Source: Trichostrongylus colubriformis
Lineage: Eukaryota > Nematoda > Chromadorea > Rhabditida > Trichostrongylidae
DNA: 64,000 nt
Direction of reading: 5' to 3'
Assembly: GCA_963978905.1 (NCBI GenBank)
Contig: OZ022260.1
Location: 43,421,551-43,485,550 of the forward strand
Part shown: positions 1 through 8,820 of the stretch, piece after piece
How the letters are laid out: every line of letters begins with the position of its first letter
Numbering within the stretch: the stretch's first letter is position 1
The notes under the pieces: model-generated
Seen by the model: the letters and a program-made list of their open reading frames with translations, nothing else
Told to the model about the DNA's origin: nothing
Databases searched by the model: none
Translations under genes and position numbers: made by a program

Positions 1-961
1 CGCGTCCTGCCCTTGGAGGGGCAACGGCCATGTCGACGACGAGTGGTCTATGCTGAGTCGCAACAGTTTCATGGGGTAGGACCTTCGCGTCGTGGACCAA
101 ACGAGCCTGTCGGCGACGGATAAGGACGAAATCGATCTGCGTCGAACAGCCTCCACTATAGTACGTTGCGAGGTGGGTTGACCGTTTCATGAAAAACGTG
201 TTGACGATAATGAGTTCGTTTGCTTCCGCGTATTCAAGAATGCGGTCGCCATCCTCGTTTCGTATTCCGTATCCGTATCCTCCGTGTGCTCGATGGCCAT
301 CACTGGTAGAACCGACGTGTCCATTCAGGTCCCCCAACACAATGAGCGTCTCCTCCTCCGGAACGTCGTTCGTCTTCGCATCGAGCAGCTCCCAGAAGGC
401 GTCTTTAATGACGTCGCTGCATCCAGACTGTGGGGCATAGGCAGAGAAGATGTGCAGACGAGTGTTATTGACGATAACAACGATCTTCATAAGGCGGTCA
501 TCGAATCGGCAGACTTCAGCGACGGCATCTCGGTACCTCTCGGAGACGATAACACCAACGCCATTGCGCGTGCGTGTGCTTCCGAAGTAGATGATCTTGA
601 AGCCTTCGCCGATGTCACGCGACTTGCATCCGCTCCATCTTGTCTCCTGCACTGCACACACATCAATTCTTCGCCGCCTGAGAGCATCCGCAACCTCAGC
701 GCCTCTTCCCGTCATGCTGCCGATGTTGAGCGTCGCGAAGCGGGTGTGGTGGGCTTGCTTGTTTAATCGACGCCGCCCTTGCGTCGACACCCCTAACTGA
801 TTTGACACGACAGCCGGGTCCCGCTGTCGAGCGTCGCTTCCCGGGAACGCCGTAGCTCTTCTCGAAACTCTTGGAGACATCGTCCATGTTGATGCAACAT
901 TTTGTCCATCAGCCGGCCTGTCGCCTGGGCCTGTCGCCGGAAATCGTGTGTTGTCCGTGTT
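1..961 (-). CDS. RTE-type LINE endonuclease domain (partial, leaves window)
   Basis: Minus-strand reading frame open from above position 961 down to base 1, with an in-frame ATG at 880-878. It encodes an AP-endonuclease-like (exonuclease-endonuclease-phosphatase) domain of an RTE-clade non-LTR retrotransposon. Visible motifs in order are RFATLNIGSMTGRG, CAVQETRW (catalytic Glu), GVGVIVS, FSAYAPQSG, LGDLNGHVG (Asp/Asn) and STQIDFVLIRR, then HRPLVVD (catalytic His). This nicks target DNA for target-primed reverse transcription. The reverse transcriptase would lie left of the window. No stop or frameshift is seen here, so this copy looks younger than the one at 43.8-46.5 kb. The frame overlaps the end of the pol frame at 961 in a different phase. 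Confidence 0.85.
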
Positions 962-1850
962 CAGCTCGGCTCTTCCGGTGGGAAGAGCAGTTTCCAGTGG
1001 CACCACGGGGAGGAACGGACATCGCCACTCGATTCGTAGTTGACCTCGCGGACCATTTTCCTCCAGTAGCGTTCGTCATCGTCTTCCTCGTCTTCCATCT
1101 CGACGTGACGTTCTTCGTCCTCTCTTTCCTCGGTCATCACCGTATCGCGGTCCCTCGTTTCCCCGACTTCGTCGATTTCCTCCAAGGACGTCGCCACCGA
1201 ATCTTCTTCGTTCCTCGTGCACTCCTTGAGTGAATCAATCTCTGCCCTCTGAGCATCCACCTTTTCTTTCAGAGCGTCAAGGTCCGAACGCAGCTGGAAA
1301 CTGCACTGTAATGACTCGATCTCCTTTCTGAGGATTCTCTGCACCTGGGAACTCGTAAGATGATCACTTTCCTTCAACTCCTTTTCTTGACGCTCCAACA
1401 TTACCGACATGTCCTTTATCTCAATGGTAAGCATCTCACACTGGTTGGTTACCAACTCGAGGATAGCATCTGGCCCGAAAGCGTATTCTCGTTCGCGGTT
1501 CAACCAGTCTTGTCGATCGAAATCTCCCCACTTCGTCATGTCCTCATAACAGCCTTCCATGGCTAGGTAACGCGTTCCCATGCGAAGGAGTTTCTCCTTC
1601 GTCACCTCCGCCTGACGTAAAAGATGGGAGGTTAAAAGCATCTGTTCCCCTGCAGAAGCGCAAATGAAGGTGTCCTCGTTTTTGTGATGGTTCCACTGCG
1701 TGATGAGGGTAGCAGCCACTTTTTTCTGACGGTGGAGAGCTAATGCTGTCCCATCTATTTTCATTTGCATTTCCTTATGGTCCATATCTCGCATTCGTGT
1801 GAGGTCGGCCAGTAGTTGGAAATCCCCGTCTTCTTCTTTACTCGCCAACC
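961..1850 (-). other. Coiled-coil, acid-rich C-terminal segment of the pol reading frame
   Basis: The last ~297 codons of the long pol frame do not resemble BEL/Pao domains. They contain long heptad-like helical stretches (for example around MLERQEKELKESD and LRSDLDALKEKVDAQR) and then a run of Glu/Asp before the stop at 963-961. A perfect nematode-like 3' splice site (TATATTTCAG on the minus strand) ends at 1852/1851, just where this segment begins. It could be ORF1 of the adjoining RTE element, a spliced accessory ORF of the BEL element, or captured host sequence. The overlap with the endonuclease frame favours the first, as inference only. Confidence 0.5.
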
Positions 1851-4800
1851 TGAAATATAGCAAAACGCTTGTTACGAATTGAAGGTTCAGATCTGTATCT
1901 GAACTTCTACCGTTTGCAAATTCAAAGTTTCTGAGGCTCAAAATCGTACTGGGTCCCAACAGGGGTCTACCTGTCCATTCAGAATTATTACCTATGGTTG
2001 TTCTGTACGAGATTCCCCTGCTGTTCAATGAACAGAATACTCGAAAGGGCTGTTGCGGATGTCGCAAAGTCTGACTAGTCATTAAGCAGTCATCATGAAG
2101 TACGCTTGAGAAATCGAGAAAACAAGCTGGCTCCCTAATAGCGGCTATTGTCCAGCTTGCAAGTTGGTTCGATCGCGTCGAGTTGTCCCCATATTCAAAA
2201 AAGGGAAGCCCCTGTACTCTTGAAGCGATACTCGTTAACTCGAATAACTGGTCGGCTTTTACCTGAGTTTTGTGTGCCGATTTTTGCGAGCCAGTGAAAT
2301 CAAACGTTTTCGCTGCTGCTAGCCATGAAACTCGTTTTGTAAAACTCGTTCGGTCATCAAGAATTTCTAGGCGTTTTGCGTTTTCTACGCTTGCTCTCTT
2401 GGGAATAGGTTCTGTCGTGAGAAATGATGAATTTAGGATGTCTACTGAAACGTTTAATGTTGTACGCAGGGCATATGATTGGGATATTGCTTGTACTGTA
2501 CCCACAAAGTTTTCGCTATAGTTCACGCGTTCTTTCGGGCGTAAATTATATCGCGATGTTGCCCTTTCCCTATAGTTATTTTCGGTCTGCGAGTCCTCCT
2601 TTAGTGCGTTGAACTCGTCAGTACCCTTTTCGGTGTCATTTACTCTGTCGGCCCTGTCGGGTGGAGACTCGTCTGGGAACTCGTCATCGATCTCTAATGG
2701 AACTAACAGGTTCAGAGGTCTTCGAATTTTCCGGTGAGAAGGAAGAAGGACAACTGCTTCTCTGACTATTCCCTTGCTATTACGAACCAGGGTTTCGATC
2801 CGTCCCATTTTCCAAGAGTGTCGAGGTTGCAGAGCGTCACAGATTAGCACTGTTTTTCCTACTTTAGGTATGTAACTGCTTCCCCGTTGCTTCCCGACCT
2901 CGCGTTGATGACGTTCCCGTAGTGACGTTAAGTACTCGGTTTGCCATATGTGCCAAAACTTCTCGGGCATCTCACACGAACTTTTTAAGGCCTCCATCAC
3001 CTGCAATTTCGATTGCAGCTTCACGCGCTCTTCCGAAGAGGAGAAACTCGGATCTTTATGATTTTCTGTGCTCGACTTCAAAGGAAAAGGGATTTCGAAA
3101 TTATTTTGTAGGAAATCGATTGGTCGTAATATTCTATTTTCCTGTGGCCCTGATTCTGCATAAACCAGTGGTCTGGTGTTCAGCATCGCTTCTATTTCTA
3201 TGAGAACCGTGGAAAGGTCTTCTGTAGGAAGCAGTGACCTTCCTTGGAATTTGAACAGAGCCAACTTGACAGACCGTATCAGACGTTCATACACTCCTCC
3301 TTGCCAGGGTGCAAATGGAGTGATGTACTTCCACTGGATTTCGTTGTTGCTTACTATTTTTGCAACTGTTGGATCATTCTGAACATTTCTTCGGTAATCT
3401 TGCAGAACTGCGTCGCCAAGTGTGAAGGTCGGTGCATTGTCACTCGTTATAGATGCTGGGATTCCCCTTCTTGCGAAAAACCTACGAAGCACCTGTATGA
3501 AAGCGTAGGTGGAGAGATCCTGAGCAATATCCAAATGGATTAGCCGTGTCACCAAGCAGGTGATAATGCAGCCGTAACATTTTCCTACGGATCCGTCCTC
3601 CCTTTTGATGCTGAGGGGTCCAAAGTAGTCTAATCCGACGTGGTTAAATGGACGTGATCGAAGTACTCGTCGCGATGGCAAGTCTCCTTGCTCAGGGTAT
3701 TTGAAAGGAAGGTTGTTATATCTCTGACACTGAACACATCGACGTATAGCCCCTGTGACTTGCGATCGTAGTTTGGGAATCCAGTAATGTTGTCGGATCT
3801 GAGCCATCGTATGATTTGTAGTAGGGTGCCCTTTGCTGTGATAATCTTCAATAATCAGTTTTGACAACCAAGATTTTTGTAGGACTAAGATGGGGTACTT
3901 GGCCTCGTCATCCAGAGCACTATTCCCTAGGCGTCCGAAGCATCGCCATATTCCCCACTCGTCTTTGCTCAGATTTAAGTGATGGAGTGCTTTCAGAGTT
4001 TCGGGTGTGATACTCGCTGTTTGATGTTGTCTTACGAGCATTTTACTTGCCACTGCTATTTCCTGTCCTTTTAAGGGACCCTTCCTGTCACGTTCCTCTG
4101 TACTTCTAAAGCATACGGACAGCCCCAAGAACAGCTTATCAGTGGACTCATGCTTACTCCTCACTCGACTAGCAAGAATCGAAACGAACCTTATAACATA
4201 TGCTACAACTCGCCTAACGTTGGAGAGCGTTTGTACTCGGATTGAACGAAAAAAATCCGGGTTCATTCCATCAGCTTTTGAAGTGGTGTTCACCCCAAGC
4301 GGTTGTATTGGGTCGAATTCGTACTCTTCATTGTCGAAGGTAGTTTCGACAATGATTGCTTTGACAAAGTCCTCCCAGTTTGGTGTTGGGACGCGTACAA
4401 ATTCGGGTCCTGTCCACCAAAAGTGGTCGACTAACTCGTTTTTACTTAACCCTCTGGTAGCGCAGTCTGCGGGGTTATATTGTGACGATATGTGACCAAA
4501 CATTATGTGGTAACTCGAGTTTTTAAGTTTAATAGCGATTTGTTGGATTTCATTGACGCGATTTTTTATAAAAGGTCCAGCGTCGTGGCGTACCCTTGCC
4601 TTTATCCAATTTAGCACTATTTCAGAATCAGTCAAAACAACAACCCCGTCAATTGTGACTACTGTTTGTAGCTGAGTAATAACTGAGTTGGTTAATCGCA
4701 TTGCTAAAGTCATGGCATTTAGCTCTAGTTTTGGTATTGTAATTTTTGTATTGATGGAGGGTAACTTTGTCTTAGCCATTAGAAGGTGAGTGATGTCCCC

Positions 4801-7437
4801 TGTTTTGAGATAGATACAGGCAGCCATCGCCTCGCTACTAGCGTCCGCAAAGGTTACAAGTGATACTCGACTCAGCTTCGGTGTGAGGACACGTGGAACT
4901 GACTTATGAAACCCACTTATCCCCTCACGTAGCTGTTGCCATTTTTCACATTCATCCTCCGTCAGTGGGGTATCCCAGTCCCGTGGAGATTTCCAAAGCG
5001 ATTGTAAGAAAATTTTTGCTTTGTGAACAAGTGGAGCCATCCATCCCATGGGATCGTATATGGAAGCTATAGTACTCGCTACTGTTCGTTTTGTTGTTTT
5101 TGCATAAACTGGGACCTTGCATGTAATGAGTATGTTGTCTGCCTCGGAGTTCCACACTATCCCTAAAACTTTAGGGGAGACATCGGCTGATTTGTCTTTG
5201 TCAGCCATTATGGCCGTGAGTTCACTGTGATTGGAGACGTATTCCCTGAGGTTCATGTGGAGTTCCTCGAAAATTTCCTTCGTGCGCCTGTATTTTTCCA
5301 CCGCTTCGTCTAATCTGTCTGCTGTCAAGATGAGATTGTCCACGTAGAGATTCTCCTTAATACTCTTGACTAGTCCTTCGTTTCCTTGAGACTGGTCAAG
5401 GTGGAAGCATATAGTGGCTGCCAAGAGAAACGGGGATGACAGGAGGCCGAAGGTTACTCGTGTAAATCTATAAACTCGAATGTTGTCCTGTGAGGGCGGT
5501 TCGTTGTGATTTCTTAGCCACAGAAAACGTGTCGCGTCTCTATCGATCTCTTGGAGGTGTACTTGTAGAAATGCTTTCTCTACATCTGCTATCATGGCTA
5601 TCCGCCCAACTCTGAAGCGAAGTAGAAGGCCATGTAAACTCGGAAGTATAACCGGCCCTCTGTGTAACGTATCGTTCAATGAATTAGAATTTCTGTAGTG
5701 GGCTGAAGCGTCGAATACAATCCGTAATTTAGTTGTATTTTTATGAGGTGTAAGGACCGCCTGATGGGGAATGTAATGCACTCGATTAACTGAGGTTTGT
5801 TCCTTCTCGTCAACTACTTCGATGATATTTTGTTTCAGTTGATCATGAAACACCTCGTTGTATTGGTCCAGTAGTCCCTTGTCTTTACAGAGTGAGGACC
5901 ATGTGCTGACCAATCTCCGATAAGCGATTGCCCGATTGTCGGGTAAGGAAAGGCTGCCTTCCTTCCAAGGCAAACGTACGTAATATCCGTCGTCTCTTTT
6001 TTCGACGGTTTCCTTGAAGCGATCCCATACTCGTTGGTCTATTGCCTGCTGAACCTTTTCCTCCGACTCGCTGAACTTTTCCGTGCCTGCACTATCGAGC
6101 TCCCAGTACTTGGCCCAAAGTTCTTCTTCTTCATTTTGCTCTGATGTATGATGTACTGTGCTCACATTAGCATCCAGGGCCCAACAATTTTCCCATTTGT
6201 TTGACAAGGCAAGCATGTGGGAGGTAGTGGTTGTCGGTTTTGAAACTCGGGGTTGCCCAGTAATCAGCTGTCCTATACGCGTCGGCAGAAGATGAAGTCC
6301 CGAAGGCAGTCGAATATGGGATTGGCCTTCCTCCAACAACGTCCAGACTTGGTCGCAGCCTAACAATATGAGAGGTTTTATCTGTGTCTCTCTTTTACTT
6401 ACTCGAAAGGGGATCTTCAGTGACTCGATATAATCTACATCTTCTTTAAAGATGGGCGGAGACGCTAATGACTTTGTAAGAATGGTGTGAGTATGCAAGA
6501 AGAGTCGAAGAGGTCTCCCATCTTTATCCCAGGAGTCTAATTGTACGCGCCGACTGGTCTCCTCTTGGACATCGTTCGACCCAAAGGTATGCAGTCTCAG
6601 CTTGGTTGTCTCCAGCGTCGGTAACTCGAGTTTATCCGCCAACGAGCTCTCGATGAAAGACAATTCTGCTCCTGTGTCTAGAAGAACAGCAATCTTTTCT
6701 AAACTCTTGGTAGCAGGGTTGAACACTGTCACTTCCCCAGTGGGCAGAAAGGTACACTCGGACTTCCGATCCCTTGGTGCCGATTGTAACTCGCAAATTG
6801 TCGTGTCCGTTAATAGTTCCTGTGATTGGTCGACTGTTTCACTCGACTGTGTTCCCCGAATCAATGAGATCTCTTCGAGATCGTCCTCTGTGTAGACTTG
6901 GTTTACTTTAGTTACAGGTTTGTGTTTAAATGAAGTTTTCGATATGCTTCGCTGAGGTTGTGAGCGCGTCATTCTTTGAGGGGTTGACTGACCCTGTGTC
7001 GGCGCGGGGGGTCGCTGTTCTGAAGCGCTCTTGAAGCAACACGATGTATGGTGTGCTCCTTGACATACAAAGCACACTCGTTTTTTGCATTGATTTGTAG
7101 TGTGTTTGGGTGACGCGCAAATCATGCACAGGTTGTGCTCCCGTAAATGGTGAGCCCGTTCTTGTGGGGTCTTATAGACAGTGCAAGCTGACGACTTATG
7201 ATTCCCTTGGCAGTACATACACGTATTGAAGGGCTGGTACTCGTTATTATCTGTTTGCTGTGTGTATTTTCGCCCGTCCTGACTACGTCCCGTAAAAAGC
7301 GAAATCGTCTCCTCACTCGAAATGACATCTTCTAGTAAGTTAAGTAAGGTATCCATTTCGAACGGAGTAGTGCTTGGTAACGCGTGTTTTTTCTCTAAGA
7401 CTTTACGCTGGACTGCAGGTGGGAATTTTGACAGCAC
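961..7437 (-). CDS. BEL/Pao retrotransposon Pol polyprotein with long C-terminal extension
   Basis: An intact 2,158-codon frame. Domains in order by approximate residue: Cys/His zinc knuckles (70-135); aspartic protease with LLDTGAELSF (~250); reverse transcriptase with IVFDASAHY (~570), IADVEKAFLQV and the catalytic box as YVDN rather than YVDD (~697); RNase H with FADASS and LTDSE (~855-940); HHCC zinc finger (~1195-1240); integrase core DDE with LDYFGP, SDNAPTF and GGVYERL (~1265-1385); and a DUF5641-like end with HRKIRRPLNLLVPL (~1575). RYNLRP at ~1640 is typical of the end of BEL Pol. The remaining ~515 residues are unexpected. The annotated first codon is GTG at 7437; the frame continues upstream of it, where it matches the expected continuation of Gag, so pol probably has no start of its own. 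Confidence 0.9.
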   Translation of the reverse strand: MLSKFPPAVQRKVLEKKHALPSTTPFEMDTLLNLLEDVISSEETISLFTGRSQDGRKYTQQTDNNEYQPFNTCMYCQGNHKSSACTVYKTPQERAHHLREHNLCMICASPKHTTNQCKKRVCFVCQGAHHTSCCFKSASEQRPPAPTQGQSTPQRMTRSQPQRSISKTSFKHKPVTKVNQVYTEDDLEEISLIRGTQSSETVDQSQELLTDTTICELQSAPRDRKSECTFLPTGEVTVFNPATKSLEKIAVLLDTGAELSFIESSLADKLELPTLETTKLRLHTFGSNDVQEETSRRVQLDSWDKDGRPLRLFLHTHTILTKSLASPPIFKEDVDYIESLKIPFRVSKRETQIKPLILLGCDQVWTLLEEGQSHIRLPSGLHLLPTRIGQLITGQPRVSKPTTTTSHMLALSNKWENCWALDANVSTVHHTSEQNEEEELWAKYWELDSAGTEKFSESEEKVQQAIDQRVWDRFKETVEKRDDGYYVRLPWKEGSLSLPDNRAIAYRRLVSTWSSLCKDKGLLDQYNEVFHDQLKQNIIEVVDEKEQTSVNRVHYIPHQAVLTPHKNTTKLRIVFDASAHYRNSNSLNDTLHRGPVILPSLHGLLLRFRVGRIAMIADVEKAFLQVHLQEIDRDATRFLWLRNHNEPPSQDNIRVYRFTRVTFGLLSSPFLLAATICFHLDQSQGNEGLVKSIKENLYVDNLILTADRLDEAVEKYRRTKEIFEELHMNLREYVSNHSELTAIMADKDKSADVSPKVLGIVWNSEADNILITCKVPVYAKTTKRTVASTIASIYDPMGWMAPLVHKAKIFLQSLWKSPRDWDTPLTEDECEKWQQLREGISGFHKSVPRVLTPKLSRVSLVTFADASSEAMAACIYLKTGDITHLLMAKTKLPSINTKITIPKLELNAMTLAMRLTNSVITQLQTVVTIDGVVVLTDSEIVLNWIKARVRHDAGPFIKNRVNEIQQIAIKLKNSSYHIMFGHISSQYNPADCATRGLSKNELVDHFWWTGPEFVRVPTPNWEDFVKAIIVETTFDNEEYEFDPIQPLGVNTTSKADGMNPDFFRSIRVQTLSNVRRVVAYVIRFVSILASRVRSKHESTDKLFLGLSVCFRSTEERDRKGPLKGQEIAVASKMLVRQHQTASITPETLKALHHLNLSKDEWGIWRCFGRLGNSALDDEAKYPILVLQKSWLSKLIIEDYHSKGHPTTNHTMAQIRQHYWIPKLRSQVTGAIRRCVQCQRYNNLPFKYPEQGDLPSRRVLRSRPFNHVGLDYFGPLSIKREDGSVGKCYGCIITCLVTRLIHLDIAQDLSTYAFIQVLRRFFARRGIPASITSDNAPTFTLGDAVLQDYRRNVQNDPTVAKIVSNNEIQWKYITPFAPWQGGVYERLIRSVKLALFKFQGRSLLPTEDLSTVLIEIEAMLNTRPLVYAESGPQENRILRPIDFLQNNFEIPFPLKSSTENHKDPSFSSSEERVKLQSKLQVMEALKSSCEMPEKFWHIWQTEYLTSLRERHQREVGKQRGSSYIPKVGKTVLICDALQPRHSWKMGRIETLVRNSKGIVREAVVLLPSHRKIRRPLNLLVPLEIDDEFPDESPPDRADRVNDTEKGTDEFNALKEDSQTENNYRERATSRYNLRPKERVNYSENFVGTVQAISQSYALRTTLNVSVDILNSSFLTTEPIPKRASVENAKRLEILDDRTSFTKRVSWLAAAKTFDFTGSQKSAHKTQVKADQLFELTSIASRVQGLPFFEYGDNSTRSNQLASWTIAAIREPACFLDFSSVLHDDCLMTSQTLRHPQQPFRVFCSLNSRGISYRTTIGNNSEWTGRPLLGPSTILSLRNFEFANGRSSDTDLNLQFVTSVLLYFRLASKEEDGDFQLLADLTRMRDMDHKEMQMKIDGTALALHRQKKVAATLITQWNHHKNEDTFICASAGEQMLLTSHLLRQAEVTKEKLLRMGTRYLAMEGCYEDMTKWGDFDRQDWLNREREYAFGPDAILELVTNQCEMLTIEIKDMSVMLERQEKELKESDHLTSSQVQRILRKEIESLQCSFQLRSDLDALKEKVDAQRAEIDSLKECTRNEEDSVATSLEEIDEVGETRDRDTVMTEEREDEERHVEMEDEEDDDERYWRKMVREVNYESSGDVRSSPWCHWKLLFPPEEPS

Positions 7438-8285
7438 TTGCTTGAGCAGCCATTGACTTGATTTACGTTCTCGCCTTTTTGTTTCAACTGAGAAACTACC
7501 ACTTGTATTTCATCAAAGAAAACTCGTTGGTCTTTCAAAGTAGTGGATCGTAATTGCATCCTGTCTACTCTGTCTATGAGTTGATTAACTAACCCCTCTG
7601 AATTTCCATACTTGGATTTCAAGAAATCCACAGCCCTAGCATAATTATCGCTTGACACTTGAAACTTTTTGATGGTGGCTCGTGCCTCACCCTTGAGGGC
7701 GTTCAATAAATAGTTGAATTTGTAGAGGTCAGGTAGTGGCTGGGAATGGATATTGGCGTCAAATAGGGACCAAAAATTATCCCATTCCCAAATGTTTCCC
7801 CGAAATGTAGGGATCGGTAGCGTTGGAAGCTCCAGCTTCCTAGTGTGCGGTGTGTTACTCGGCTGATTTTCGGGTAGTGGTGGAGTAGCGCTTGTGTGTT
7901 GATTCAGTTGAATATTACTACATGAATGGAATGCCCGTGATTTGGCTTCTAATGTTACCAAGTAATCGAAAGCACTCGAAAGTCCCTCCTCCGCCTTAGT
8001 TGCATACTCGTCATACTCGTCAAAATCCTTTTTGTCGGGTTCCCGGAGCGCGTCTAATGTCGCTGCGTAGTTACCCAATAGGCTCCTAATATGAGTGGTG
8101 CAGGTCTGAATTGCCCCTATGGCCTCCTCTAGGCGTGTGCGGGCACTTTGGTAATCAATATGGGGTTGATCATCAGTGACTCGTAGTGATTCAACCCTTT
8201 CCTTTTGATACTGTTGTAAAAGTGTGTTTAGCTTCTTGACTGACTGAGTAAGTTGGCGTTTATATGAGGGAATTTGAGCTGACAT
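7395..8285 (-). CDS. BEL/Pao retrotransposon Gag (DUF1759-like)
   Basis: Starts at ATG 8285 and gives 296 residues. An N-terminal helical region is followed by the DUF1759 capsid-like block (PTFRGNIWEWDNFWSLFD at ~155-175, then YLLNALKGEARATIKKF, and LIDRVDRMQ further on). This domain is diagnostic of BEL/Pao gag. The last ~17 codons, after KQKGENVNQ, are out of register: the expected continuation lies in the -1 frame and joins the pol frame. The 43-nt gag/pol overlap therefore marks a frame change at about 7440-7460. No canonical slippery heptamer is in the right phase, so a one-base lesion is likelier than programmed frameshifting. Confidence 0.88.
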   Translation of the reverse strand: MSAQIPSYKRQLTQSVKKLNTLLQQYQKERVESLRVTDDQPHIDYQSARTRLEEAIGAIQTCTTHIRSLLGNYAATLDALREPDKKDFDEYDEYATKAEEGLSSAFDYLVTLEAKSRAFHSCSNIQLNQHTSATPPLPENQPSNTPHTRKLELPTLPIPTFRGNIWEWDNFWSLFDANIHSQPLPDLYKFNYLLNALKGEARATIKKFQVSSDNYARAVDFLKSKYGNSEGLVNQLIDRVDRMQLRSTTLKDQRVFFDEIQVVVSQLKQKGENVNQVNGCSSKCCQNSHLQSSVKS

Positions 8286-8563
8286 AATTGGCTTAAGAAC
8301 CCTTGGGAATTATGAAAAAAATGAATATTTTCCTCCCAAAATTGTTACTCGACCGACCACTACCAAGAAACTACTTGCCACGCGATTCAAAATGAAATGA
8401 ATGCAAGAAGTGAAAACTCGAATGGTTCCGTAAACTCGAATTCAAAAAAACTCGAATTCTTGAAACTCACAGCTCCAGCCTGGCTTCGTAATCTTGTCGA
8501 TGCACCATAACGTGATTCAGTGTCGCTCAACTTATATGAAGATATGATTACTCGAGACCACCA
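8286..8563 (-). other. BEL/Pao 5' leader with candidate primer-binding site
   Basis: Untranslated leader between the putative 5' LTR and gag. On the minus strand, TGGTGGTCTCGAG begins at 8563, three bases after an LTR-like end in TACA. Retroelement primer-binding sites start with TGG, complementary to the CCA tail of a tRNA. The leader carries several copies of the sense pentamer CGAGT (at about 8347, 8416, 8432, 8448 and 8551). The primer tRNA was not identified. Confidence 0.5.
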
Positions 8564-8566
8564 ATT

Positions 8567-8790
8567 TGTATAATGCTTCTGTTCTTCACTCGATATAAAA
8601 TCAGTTTATAACAACTCGAACTTCTCAAACTTCTGAAATCTGTAGATTAGTGAACAGAACAATTATGTGCAATAATCGATAAAGGTAGGCGAGAAGAAAA
8701 AGAACCCTTTCCTTGCTCCAGCAGGGTCTTTATCCCCCCTTTTCCCGCGCGATCAGAGTCCTTGACCAGGCCCCATAGATCAAGACGACA
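8567..8790 (-). repeat. Candidate 5' LTR of the BEL/Pao element
   Basis: Minus-strand segment ending TATACA immediately before the primer-binding site, with a possible TGT start near 8790 inside the near-palindrome GACGACATCGTCGTC. Length ~225 bp. No matching 3' LTR can be seen on the other side of pol, so the LTR call rests on position and ends only. The left boundary is uncertain. Confidence 0.35.
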
Positions 8791-8820
8791 TCGTCGTCAA
8801 ACCTATCCTTCCTATCCTAC

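Noticed and set aside
1360..6895. Plus-strand ORFs opposite the retrotransposon
   Set aside because: Shadows of the intact minus-strand pol frame.
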